Assembly: GCA_030157805.1 (NCBI GenBank)
Contig: JAOAUB010000060.1
Span: forward strand, 1-42,720
DNA from: Legionellaceae bacterium
GTDB lineage: Bacteria; Pseudomonadota; Gammaproteobacteria; Legionellales; Legionellaceae
DNA: 42,720 nt
Direction of reading: 5' to 3'
The translations under genes and the position numbers were made by a program. The notes beneath the pieces are model-generated. The model saw only the letters and a list, made by a program, of their open reading frames with translations. It did no database searches and was not told the DNA's origin. Of the stretch, positions 19,816-27,605 are shown piece after piece. The number at the start of each line of letters is the position of its first letter. The first letter of the stretch is position 1.

Positions 19816-20109
19816 ATGACTAAAAATAAATTAAGTCCCATTGCGCTAGGGCTTTCTCTCGGAATTTTGTGGGGTGGTTCTTTGTTGTTGTTGGGTTTGT
19901 TAACCCACTTTGGCTATGAGGGTTCGTTTGTTGCATCATTGCGTACCTTGCATGTCGGGTATGATTTTTCTATTTTAGGCAGTTTTATTGCAGGGATTGT
20001 TGGATTTTTTGACGGATTTGTTCGCGGCGCAGTTATTGGCTGGTTGTATAATGTTTTTGCATGCTGTTGCTGCAAAAAAGACGTTCAATGCGATAAAAAG
20101 AGTTCATAG
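19816..20109 (+). CDS. Small two-helix membrane protein (holin-like annotation in relatives)
   Basis: 97 residues from the third ATG of an ATGATGATG run, chosen because AAGGA lies seven bases upstream. A longer frame from 19783 lacks a ribosome-binding site. Two hydrophobic helices (about 8-32 and 52-80) contain Gly spacing such as GSFIAGIVGFFDGF, and the C-terminus ends in a cysteine cluster (CCCCKK). As I recall, similar Legionella proteins are annotated bacteriophage holin, but I see no phage context here. The function is unknown. Confidence 0.6.
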   Translation: MTKNKLSPIALGLSLGILWGGSLLLLGLLTHFGYEGSFVASLRTLHVGYDFSILGSFIAGIVGFFDGFVRGAVIGWLYNVFACCCCKKDVQCDKKSS

Positions 20110-20122
20110 TTACGAGTGTCTC

Positions 20123-20239
20123 GTTAACATTTAATTGTAGGGTTGAAGATAAGCGTCTCGTGGTTATGTCATGGTTGTTTTAGGCTTACAGTGTACTGAG
20201 CGTAAGACAACCATGATCATAACCCGAAGATTAAATGTT
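20123..20239. repeat. Long palindromic element between convergent genes
   Basis: GGTTATGTCATGGTTGTTTTAGGCT-type left arm (20162-20188) is almost fully complementary to 20199-20224, with loop near 20190-20198. Outer arms AACATTTAAT (20126-20135) and ATTAAATGTT (20230-20239) also pair exactly. The whole can form a long imperfect cruciform of about 117 bp. It could terminate both flanking convergent genes or be a palindromic repeat/MITE. Confidence 0.5.
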
Positions 20240-20276
20240 GAAGCGGCACTAGAGTTTTTTATAAATTGTCGCTCGT

Positions 20277-20963
20277 TTAAGGGCGACGTTCAATGACCGC
20301 AACGACGGTATTGGTTGTCCATCGATTAAAATGTTCTCGTAAAGCACCTAGAAAATCATCACTGCCATTTTCTCCATAGAGCGCAAACTGCCATTCTTTA
20401 GTTGAATTTCCTGATGCAAACTGTGCAAGCTTTGCTTTAAATTCGAGAGACGGTTCAATATCTCGTTTAGGTCTGAGAGGGTAAAAGCCGCTGGCTGGAT
20501 TGAGATCTTCCAGACGCCAGGTATAGATTGTCTCTTTGGTCACGCAGGGACCTAACGTTAAAATCATATCTTGAATGAGTTTGACGCCCATTTTATGCCA
20601 ATGCTGATGGGTTTCTCGTCCCATAGACCAGACATAGGCCTCGATGAGATCGTTTAATGCTTCTTGATAATTTTTAAAAACTTCCGGGCGATGGCTGGCA
20701 TAATGGGTGGCGAAACAAAAACAGGCAATGGATACGGTAACAAGCGGGAGAAAATAGATACCAAGCCAGGCTGAGCTGCCTATAGTTAGACCGTTGATGA
20801 TGTTACTGTCTAGAGCATGTAGCGCGGTTTGTGCTTGTTTGAAGCGCATTGTGCGTTGGTTGATGATTTCGAGGTGCGAGGGGTTGGTATAGTCAAAAAT
20901 TCGATGTGGTTCAGGAAGTTCTATTTTTGGAATTAAGGGGCTTCGCTCAAATAATCCTAACAT
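20277..20963 (-). CDS. Orphan protein with a central membrane hairpin
   Basis: 228 residues from ATG 20963, preceded by GGAG nine bases upstream (an earlier ATG at 20978 has no such site). I recognise no family. A hydrophobic hairpin lies around residues 58-85 (NGLTIGSSAWLGIYFLPLV, then TVSIACFCFATHYA). It is flanked by a Pro-rich N-terminus and a mostly soluble C-terminal half with Trp/His-rich helices. Such a two-helix membrane insert in an otherwise soluble orphan is compatible with a Dot/Icm effector, but also with an ordinary membrane protein. Monocistronic; convergent with the small membrane protein. Confidence 0.6.
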   Translation of the reverse strand: MLGLFERSPLIPKIELPEPHRIFDYTNPSHLEIINQRTMRFKQAQTALHALDSNIINGLTIGSSAWLGIYFLPLVTVSIACFCFATHYASHRPEVFKNYQEALNDLIEAYVWSMGRETHQHWHKMGVKLIQDMILTLGPCVTKETIYTWRLEDLNPASGFYPLRPKRDIEPSLEFKAKLAQFASGNSTKEWQFALYGENGSDDFLGALREHFNRWTTNTVVAVIERRP

Positions 20964-21089
20964 GGTGATCAACTCCATAGTTTAAAATAAAACTTAGATA
21001 GTTCTACCGTAAGAAATAAAAAATAGCAATATTGACGTGAAGGGTAGCTATCTGTTGAAAGTGGGTTTTTGGGTGAGCTTGAATCGTCG

Positions 21090-22064
21090 TTAATGAATAG
21101 GCTTATCAACAGCAACAATTTGAATGTTAATTCCTTTGATGGTTGGGCTTGATTGTGCTTGCTTTAAATAATCGATCAAGGGGACATCAACAATGCGTTG
21201 GTATATTGTAGAGGCTTGACGAAATATTAATTGCTTGTTTTTCCAAAAAACAAAGCCTAAGTGCGAGACATTTAAACAAGTACCAATTTGGTCACGTAAA
21301 TCCCAATTGGGTCGAATAATTTCAATGATGGCGGCATTGGGAATTTGTGCAAAGAGGCTTTTATTGGGATGGCCGTTGGGGAGGAAGAGCCGGGTGAGTG
21401 GAATATAAGGAATTGTTGATTCGGCTACCGGGAGTTGGCTGCCTTGTTTTTGTAACTCAAGCAGGCGTATTTCTTGTTGTGTTGCGTTGGGATGACGAAG
21501 CTTGATGTTGGCTGTGGTTAAATGGTGATACCAGGATGGTTTGTTAATGGTGGCTGTGGCAAGAAGTGTGATCTTTTGATGGTGGGAGTCTTTAAAACGC
21601 GGGGTAATATCCTTGAGATACCCTTGGTGTTGATTGTTTCTATTCCAATCGAGATCGGTAAAATGATTTCGTTTGATAAATTGGATTTGTCCTTGCTGGT
21701 AACGTATTTTGCGTAGGGTTTGTTTGAATTCAGTCATGTTATTGCTTAATGCGATGGCAAGGACGGTGTCCACAAAGGTTTCACAATCAAAACTATCGGT
21801 ACGATACAGCGGTGATTGATCATAACGAGCATTTTTTCCTTCGCCTAAAGCCCCGAGTCGATAAGGTTTTCCTAAGAAGTGGCCGCTAACGATCTCCAGA
21901 CGTTCCGCCATCGTTAATTTTGAGGCCGTTGTTAAGTTGCGATATAATTTTTCAATTGTAAGTTGGGTTTTCTTGAGCTGGGCGGTGTTAGCATAGCCAT
22001 TGACAAGCGCGAGTGTTAATAGAATAGTGAATATCACGATGGGCAGTTGTCTTGTCAGGAACAT
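21090..22064 (-). CDS. DUF1460 N-acetylmuramoyl-L-alanine amidase-like protein
   Basis: 324 residues with a signal peptide (about 1-24: MFLTRQLPIVIFTILLTLAL). The NlpC/P60-like fold of DUF1460 is indicated by the nucleophile C94 in SFDCETFVDTVLAIAL and the later H268 in NVSHLGFVF, the expected Cys/His pair. It is probably a periplasmic peptidoglycan hydrolase or amidase. The frame is open further upstream to 22649, but that part overlaps the spmA-like gene on the other strand and has no coding character. I start at the methionine beginning the signal peptide. Confidence 0.8.
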   Translation of the reverse strand: MFLTRQLPIVIFTILLTLALVNGYANTAQLKKTQLTIEKLYRNLTTASKLTMAERLEIVSGHFLGKPYRLGALGEGKNARYDQSPLYRTDSFDCETFVDTVLAIALSNNMTEFKQTLRKIRYQQGQIQFIKRNHFTDLDWNRNNQHQGYLKDITPRFKDSHHQKITLLATATINKPSWYHHLTTANIKLRHPNATQQEIRLLELQKQGSQLPVAESTIPYIPLTRLFLPNGHPNKSLFAQIPNAAIIEIIRPNWDLRDQIGTCLNVSHLGFVFWKNKQLIFRQASTIYQRIVDVPLIDYLKQAQSSPTIKGINIQIVAVDKPIH

Positions 22065-22128
22065 CTTCGGTCTTGATAAGATAGATTGGGTGGATAAGTT
22101 TACTTCGCTTCGGCGTTGAGGTGCAAGT

Positions 22129-22764
22129 ATGTTAAATAAAATCTGGTTAGGGATGATTTTTTTATCTGTGATTGTCGGTGCTTTTTTAGGGCGGCTTGAT
22201 AACGTGGTGCAGGCAGCAACTGCTTCAGCGCGGCTTGGGTTTGAAGTTGCTTTGGGGTTAACGGGGGTGATGGCTTTATGGCTTGGTATGATGCGAATTG
22301 CTTCGGAGTCGGGCCTCGTTGATAAATTAGCGTATAGTTTACGCTCCGTGATGCGGCCTCTTTTCCCTGATGTTCCTGTTGATGATCCTGCGATGGGCGC
22401 AATACTAATGAATATAGCGGCTAATATGTTAGGTCTGGGTAATGCAGCAACACCGTTTGGATTGCAAGCCATGAAAGAGCTGAAGAGGCTCAACACCCAT
22501 GCTGAAGAGGCAAGCGATGCTATGTGTACTTTTTTGGCAATCAACACTTCAAGTATGCAATTAGTTCCAGCAACGGCCATTGCCTTTTTAGCAGCGAACG
22601 GCTCAACGCACCCGAATAGCATTATTGTCTCATCGTTAGTTGCGACCACAATTTCAACAACCGTGGGTATTTTTGCTGTAAAAAAATTGGCGAAATTACC
22701 TTTTTTTCAGCGCGAACCGATTATTTTGGGCCATGGTTCTGAAGGCGAGGAAAGTGCAATATGA
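22129..22764 (+). CDS. SpmA-like nucleoside recognition (Gate) domain membrane protein
   Basis: 211 residues with about five hydrophobic helices. The segments LGFEVALGLTGVMALWLGMM, GAILMNIAANMLGLGNAATPFGLQAM and FLAINTSSMQLVP are the hallmarks of the spore maturation protein A/nucleoside recognition family. In non-sporulating bacteria this family is present but of unknown function, probably transport. It overlaps the next gene by ATGA, so the two are an A/B pair. The start at 22129 lies 64 bases from the divergent DUF1460 gene, with GGTG upstream. Confidence 0.85.
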   Translation: MLNKIWLGMIFLSVIVGAFLGRLDNVVQAATASARLGFEVALGLTGVMALWLGMMRIASESGLVDKLAYSLRSVMRPLFPDVPVDDPAMGAILMNIAANMLGLGNAATPFGLQAMKELKRLNTHAEEASDAMCTFLAINTSSMQLVPATAIAFLAANGSTHPNSIIVSSLVATTISTTVGIFAVKKLAKLPFFQREPIILGHGSEGEESAI

Positions 22765-23294
22765 ATACATGGGTTAATGCTCTTTCTAATGGCATTGTGC
22801 TGTGTTTTATCGTCGGAATTCCATGGTATGCGACGTTTAAAAAAGTGAACGCGTTTGATGCGTTTATCTCAGGTGCAAAACAAGGCTTTGAAACCACGAT
22901 TAGCATTCTTCCTTATCTGATTGGGATGATGGTGGCTATCGGTATGTTGCGCGCGTCAGGTTTTTTTGATCTCTTAAGCCGTGTTTTGGCACCGATGCTT
23001 TCGGCGATAGGGATGCCTAGTGAATTGGTGCCTTTGGCGGTCGTGCGCCCTTTTTCAGGAAGTGCTGCAACTGGGGTTATGGCGGAGTTGATTCATGAAC
23101 ATGGGGGCGACTCGTGGATTTCCAAAACTGCAGCGACCATGATGGGTAGCACTGAAACGACCTTTTACGTGATTGCTGTTTATTTTGGCGCAATTGGAAT
23201 TAAGCGGACTCGGCATGCCATCGTGGCGGGGCTTTTGGCTGATTTGGCTGGAGTTATTGCCAGTGTCACCGTTTGTCGATATTTGTTTTTATAA
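22761..23294 (+). CDS. SpmB-like nucleoside recognition (Gate) domain membrane protein
   Basis: 177 residues. The segments GAKQGFETTISILPYLIGMMVAIGMLRASG, RPFSGSAATGVMAELI and GSTETTFYVIAVYFGAIGIKRTRHA (shortened here by family comparison) match the spore maturation protein B half of the Gate family. It works with the preceding gene, with which it overlaps by four bases. Pairing with a divergently placed peptidoglycan amidase is suggestive of an envelope function but not proof. Confidence 0.85.
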   Translation: MNTWVNALSNGIVLCFIVGIPWYATFKKVNAFDAFISGAKQGFETTISILPYLIGMMVAIGMLRASGFFDLLSRVLAPMLSAIGMPSELVPLAVVRPFSGSAATGVMAELIHEHGGDSWISKTAATMMGSTETTFYVIAVYFGAIGIKRTRHAIVAGLLADLAGVIASVTVCRYLFL

Positions 23295-23317
23295 GCCCGA
23301 CCCCGTTTTAATAAGCG

Positions 23318-24529
23318 CTAGTGCATTGTCCTATAGCTGATTGCCAGAGGTTTTGGCAGCTGCAGTTGTGCATGCAAGGATGGCATCGAAGTGTTTATTT
23401 GAATGTTCTGAGTGTAGATTTGTCCCATTTCTTCACGCATGTCTTCCAGCTGTTTTGCTAACTCACCTTGTTTATCAAATAATCTGCCATGTCTTGCTCG
23501 GCACCTTGCGTTCTCTTCAATCGCCTTAATCAAGAGATTGGCAAAAAGCGAGGGGTTTTCAATAGGTGTGCCATCGTTAAGTTGCATGTGTTGTAAATGA
23601 GTTAGCAAGGTTGCTGCAATTCGAATGCGTTCGTTTTGCAGTTTTTTATTGAAGAAAAACCCATGATTAATGGGGGTATAAGTGTGCAGCTTAACGAATT
23701 GTTCTGACATGGTGGTTCGGTCTAAGCGAGCGCGTTGATTTAAATAGTGCTCTAATTTTGCCATCAAACTATTGCGTGCTTGTTCAAGCTGAAAGGCTGA
23801 GCCAATGGCATTGAGTTTGACTCCGAAACTCATGGAGGAGTGTGTTTGCAGCGTGCTTGGTAATTTGTCAACAAAAACATCAGCGGCACTGTCGGTATTG
23901 AATGGATCATCGGCTACTCCCATTTGAGCGAGAACGTCTGCGCTAATCGCAATGCTCGCAAATACACCGGAGACTGTTTTTGAGCTGTTAATGAGTTGCT
24001 GTGTTTTTTGAATCACTTGTTGGCATGCTATCAATTTGTTGTTTGCTGCGATTTTTTTATAGAAATTTTTAGAGGGTTCTTGCAAAATTGTAAGGTTAAA
24101 GTTTTGAAGTTGTTGAATTAAATCGTTTTTTAAATTAATTAGATTTGCAGTAAAAATATGATTAAATTGGGGAGACAATTCTTCCGTATTGGCATCATAA
24201 ATGGAGTAAAGAACCTCTAACGCGTCTTGAATTTCTTTTTTTTCAGCGATTCGTTGCGATATTTTTCTTGATTCGGGGGTTCCGGGAGGTAAAAGAGTAT
24301 CCAGTTTTGCAATGACGGCGTGCGTATTTGCTTTTGCCTTGCTGCTTTGTGTTCGTTGAGGATTGTTGCGGTCTATTGTCTTGCTTTGTCGTAATGTCGC
24401 TTCAAGTTTTTGAAATTCAGCGAGAGCTTGTTGTGCTGACAGTCTTAACTCAGAGCTTGACTTAAAATTGATGGCAATGGTAATCGCTTCCGTTTGATAA
24501 TGAATGTTATGATGTTTAAAAAATGCCAT
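23318..24529 (-). CDS. Helical orphan protein, candidate effector
   Basis: 403 residues beginning MAFFKHHN; GGAG precedes this ATG, whereas an upstream in-frame TTG (24544) has none. I recognise no family. Composition is Gln/Lys/Leu/Ala-rich and helical throughout. Coiled-coil-like segments lie at about 30-55, 85-180 and 345-375 (GELAKQLEDMREEMGQ). A single moderately hydrophobic stretch (VSGVFASIAISADVLAQMG) is in the middle. No signal peptide. Long, helical, lineage-restricted proteins of this type are often Dot/Icm substrates in Legionellales; this is only a suggestion. It is convergent with the spmB-like gene. Confidence 0.6.
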   Translation of the reverse strand: MAFFKHHNIHYQTEAITIAINFKSSSELRLSAQQALAEFQKLEATLRQSKTIDRNNPQRTQSSKAKANTHAVIAKLDTLLPPGTPESRKISQRIAEKKEIQDALEVLYSIYDANTEELSPQFNHIFTANLINLKNDLIQQLQNFNLTILQEPSKNFYKKIAANNKLIACQQVIQKTQQLINSSKTVSGVFASIAISADVLAQMGVADDPFNTDSAADVFVDKLPSTLQTHSSMSFGVKLNAIGSAFQLEQARNSLMAKLEHYLNQRARLDRTTMSEQFVKLHTYTPINHGFFFNKKLQNERIRIAATLLTHLQHMQLNDGTPIENPSLFANLLIKAIEENARCRARHGRLFDKQGELAKQLEDMREEMGQIYTQNIQINTSMPSLHAQLQLPKPLAISYRTMH

Positions 24530-24712
24530 ATTGAATAGCTCCAAGAATTACAGTGGCGAAAATTATATCGAATAAATGGCTTCATTGAATGGTTTTATTG
24601 AATTTTCATGACAAAATGATAACGTAATTTGTTTTTAATCAACTTAGGGATCGTGTTAGCTTTCGTTTCAAGCTATTGTCAATAGGTTCTAACTAACCAG
24701 GAGTGGATGACC

Positions 24713-25054
24713 ATGTCAAAAAAATACACTGAAATTACCCAGGGGATCAGTGCGCAATTAGCAAAAATGCGAAAAGAGCTTCCCGATGTGATGGCGGGCT
24801 TTGGAGCATTGTCCCAAGCGGCAACGAAAGACGGCGTTTTGGATAAAAAAACTAAGGAACTGATTGCGATGGCTCTTGCCGTTGCTAATCATTGTCCGGG
24901 ATGCATCGGTTTTCATTCACAGGCTTTGGTTAAGTTAAAAACAAGCCGTGAGGAATTGTTGGAAACCTTAAGCATGGCTGTTTATATGGGTGGCGGTCCT
25001 TCCTTAATGTACGCCGCTGAAGCTTTGGAAGCCTTTGAAGAGTTCAATAGTTAA
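24713..25054 (+). CDS. Carboxymuconolactone decarboxylase / AhpD-like protein
   Basis: 113 residues beginning MSKKYTE. GGAG lies nine bases before this ATG, too close to an earlier one at 24707. The AhpD-type active site is C61-P-G-C64-x3-H68, with the preceding LDKKTKELIAMALAVANH helix typical of the family. Such proteins are small all-helical trimers or hexamers acting as peroxidase-coupled reductases or unknown enzymes. Monocistronic. Confidence 0.88.
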   Translation: MSKKYTEITQGISAQLAKMRKELPDVMAGFGALSQAATKDGVLDKKTKELIAMALAVANHCPGCIGFHSQALVKLKTSREELLETLSMAVYMGGGPSLMYAAEALEAFEEFNS

Positions 25055-25071
25055 GGGCCGTCGCTATACAA

Positions 25072-25536
25072 TTATCCCCCGACATGTTGCATGGTTTGAG
25101 AGCCTGAAAAAGCCTTGAAGGGGGATGATGGTCCTGACTGACAAGGATACGATTGGGTGACCGCCAGCCAGGCAATTTGAGAGACGGTCATTTTATCTTT
25201 GTCACCTTGTTGGCTTGGGTTACTTCGGTAAGCTTGGACAATGAGATCATTCATGGTGGGTGCATTTAATTGTACACCTATAGGCAGGCAAAATAACGGT
25301 TTTCCTTGATTTTTGGCCAGATCATTGGCTTGTAACAACGTTTCCGCAATGGTTTCACTGGTGATAGATAATACATTTCGAGCTGAGCGAGCCCATGCTT
25401 GTGATTGAGGATCGGCTTTCATTTCCATTTTAGGAATTCCATTATAAATATTGATATAATTTTCAATCGTATCTGCGTGAGCGGATAATGAAGCTGCAAT
25501 GAACAGTAGAATAAATAAGCGGCACTTGTGCATCAT
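25072..25536 (-). CDS. Secreted Rap1a/Tai-like family protein
   Basis: 154 residues with a signal peptide (about 1-21, MMHKCRLFILLFIAASLSAHA). The second half resembles the Rap1a/Tai (T6SS amidase immunity) domain: FCLPIGVQLNAPTMNDLIVQAY, then SQIAWLAVTQSYPC, with the two domain cysteines at about 83 and 132. I see no amidase toxin or T6SS gene next to it, so an immunity role is not supported by context. AAGG precedes the start. It is convergent with the AhpD-like gene. Confidence 0.6.
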   Translation of the reverse strand: MMHKCRLFILLFIAASLSAHADTIENYINIYNGIPKMEMKADPQSQAWARSARNVLSITSETIAETLLQANDLAKNQGKPLFCLPIGVQLNAPTMNDLIVQAYRSNPSQQGDKDKMTVSQIAWLAVTQSYPCQSGPSSPFKAFSGSQTMQHVGG

Positions 25537-25639
25537 AACTTAACCTTTGGCCTGTAAGAAATAAACCTCTTCAGTTTATACTTATTCACGAGCAATTTGC
25601 TAGAATGGATCCATCTTTCTTGATATTTTTTAGTTATTT

Positions 25640-27121
25640 ATGACGAACTCGAGTCAATCAATTTATCGTTGCGAACAAATTCGCTGGTGTGAACAAATGG
25701 CGACGCAACGCTGCGGTCTTTCCGCCGACGAACTCATGTTGCGTGCAGGTATTGCGGCGTGGCGAATAGTGCGTCAAGAGTTTCCTCGGGCCCATAAGAT
25801 CGCGGTCTTTTGTGGCGGGGGTAATAATGCTGGTGATGGTTTTGTTTTAGCAAGGCTTGCCCATGAAGCGGGCTATTCAGTAACATTGTATCAATTTAAG
25901 CCGACTGAAATGCTTCCTGACTCGGCTCGTCACGCAGCACTGCAAGCAATTGCCGCAGGCGTTGTGTGTCATCCTGCAGAGGAGCATCTTGATCCCGACA
26001 CGGATTTAATTATTGATGCTTTGCTTGGGATTGGTTTATCAGGAGATGTTCGCGAACCCTTATTAACGGCCATTAATCAAATGAATGAAGCCGATATTCC
26101 CGTTATGGCGATGGATATACCCTCAGGGCTTTCCAGTGATGATGGTCGAGTGCTTGGGGGATGCGTTCGTGCATCACTGACGGTGACTTTTATCGGTAAA
26201 AAATTAGGAATGTTGATGGGGGACGGCCCCGACGTGTGTGGCCGGATCGTGGTTGAATCATTACAATTGGACGTGTTGTTAGCGTCAATGACGCCTGCTG
26301 CGGCATGCCTTTCATCCGAAATGATTATAGAACTATTGCCAACACGTCGTCGAAATTGTCACAAAGGTGATTTCGGTCATGTTTTAATTGTTGGTGGCAA
26401 TGTCGGCATGCCAGGTGCGGTGACGATTGCCGCGCAAGCAGCTTTGCGCACCGGGGCAGGATTGGTTACAATTGCAACAAAACCTGAATATGCCAAGGTG
26501 GCTATTGCCACGTTGCCTGAGGCGATGGTGTATGGCGTTGAACACGCGGATGATTTACAACGACTGCTTGATAGGGCAACCGTCTGTTTAGTTGGACCAG
26601 GACTGGGTGATGATGTTTGGGCCAACGAGTTATTTTTTAAGGTGATTGCTTCCCATTTACCGATGGTGATTGATGCGCAAGCACTGCGAATTTTAGGAGC
26701 GAGTCCCCAGCATGATGATAATTGGGTATTAACACCTCATCCGGGTGAAGCGGCAAGTCTATTACAATGCACAACGATGGCCGTGCAGCGGGATCGTTAT
26801 GGTGCATTACATCAACTGCAGCAACAGTATGGTGGTGTTATTGTTTTAAAAGGTGTGGGATCATTGATTGCTGATGAACATCACACATCGATTTGTGATG
26901 CAGGAAACCCAGGGATGGCAAGCCCCGGCATGGGGGATGCGTTAAGTGGTTTGATCTCAAGTTTGATTGCACAAGGTTTAACGTTGGTCGAGGCAGCTAA
27001 GCTTGGCGTTTATGTGCATGCGCATGCTGCTGATTTGGCTGCCAAACAGCAGGGTGAGCGTGGTTTGTTAGCGACGGATTTGATGCCATGGATGCGACGA
27101 CTAATTAATCTTAAACAATGA
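25640..27121 (+). CDS. nnr: Bifunctional NAD(P)H-hydrate epimerase / ADP-dependent dehydratase
   Basis: 493 residues, the full-length YjeF fusion. The N-terminal epimerase domain (about 1-215) has GGGNNAGDGFVLARL and DALLGIGLSGDVREP. The C-terminal ribokinase-like dehydratase (about 225-490) has KGDFGHVLIVGGNVGMPGA, LTPHPGEAA and NPGMASPGMGDALSGLI. It repairs damaged NAD(P)HX. It heads the compact chain nnr-tsaE-amiB-mutL-miaA, whose first members are in the same order in E. coli (yjeF-yjeE-amiB-mutL-miaA). Confidence 0.95.
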   Translation: MTNSSQSIYRCEQIRWCEQMATQRCGLSADELMLRAGIAAWRIVRQEFPRAHKIAVFCGGGNNAGDGFVLARLAHEAGYSVTLYQFKPTEMLPDSARHAALQAIAAGVVCHPAEEHLDPDTDLIIDALLGIGLSGDVREPLLTAINQMNEADIPVMAMDIPSGLSSDDGRVLGGCVRASLTVTFIGKKLGMLMGDGPDVCGRIVVESLQLDVLLASMTPAAACLSSEMIIELLPTRRRNCHKGDFGHVLIVGGNVGMPGAVTIAAQAALRTGAGLVTIATKPEYAKVAIATLPEAMVYGVEHADDLQRLLDRATVCLVGPGLGDDVWANELFFKVIASHLPMVIDAQALRILGASPQHDDNWVLTPHPGEAASLLQCTTMAVQRDRYGALHQLQQQYGGVIVLKGVGSLIADEHHTSICDAGNPGMASPGMGDALSGLISSLIAQGLTLVEAAKLGVYVHAHAADLAAKQQGERGLLATDLMPWMRRLINLKQ

Positions 27122-27134
27122 ACGGGGTTGTTGA

Positions 27135-27605
27135 ATGCCGGTAGCTTGCCAATATAGTGCGCCTGATGAATCATCCATGAATAAGTTAGCGGCTCGATTT
27201 TCCAGTTGTTTAACGGCGCCCCTTTTGGTGACGTTTCAAGGGGAGATTGGTGCCGGTAAAACGACCTTTATTCGTGCTATGTTGCGAGCGATGGGGATTA
27301 CTGGTCCTATAAAAAGTCCGACATTTTCATTGGTAGAAAGTTACACTTATAATCACTTGCTAATACATCATTTTGACCTGTATCGTATTCAAGATGAGGT
27401 CGAATTAGAATACCTTGGTTTTAGAGATTTTTTTAGTAGCAATGCAATTTGTTGTATTGAATGGCCTGAAAGAACTTCTTTTTGTTTGAGTTTGGCGGAT
27501 ATTGCCTGTTCATTCAGCATGGAAGGTCTTGGGCGGCGGCTAAATTTTAATGCTTTAACAGCTGCAGGAGAAAATGTCTTGGCGAGTATGAAGGGAACCT
27601 CATGA
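27135..27605 (+). CDS. tsaE: tRNA threonylcarbamoyladenosine biosynthesis ATPase TsaE
   Basis: 156 residues. The Walker A GEIGAGKTTF (about 36-45), the following SPTFSLVESY switch, HHFDLYRI and the IEWPER motif are diagnostic of TsaE (YjeE). It works with TsaB and TsaD to make t6A37 on ANN-decoding tRNAs. It starts 13 bases after nnr and overlaps amiB by four bases. Confidence 0.95.
   Translation: MPVACQYSAPDESSMNKLAARFSSCLTAPLLVTFQGEIGAGKTTFIRAMLRAMGITGPIKSPTFSLVESYTYNHLLIHHFDLYRIQDEVELEYLGFRDFFSSNAICCIEWPERTSFCLSLADIACSFSMEGLGRRLNFNALTAAGENVLASMKGTS

Noticed and set aside
19783..20109. Phage gene call for the small holin-like membrane protein
   Set aside because: No lysis, structural or integrase genes are nearby; two helices alone do not show phage origin.
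22065..22649. Long upstream extension of the DUF1460 minus-strand frame
   Set aside because: It lies opposite the spmA-like gene and reads as low-quality sequence; the signal peptide begins at 22064.
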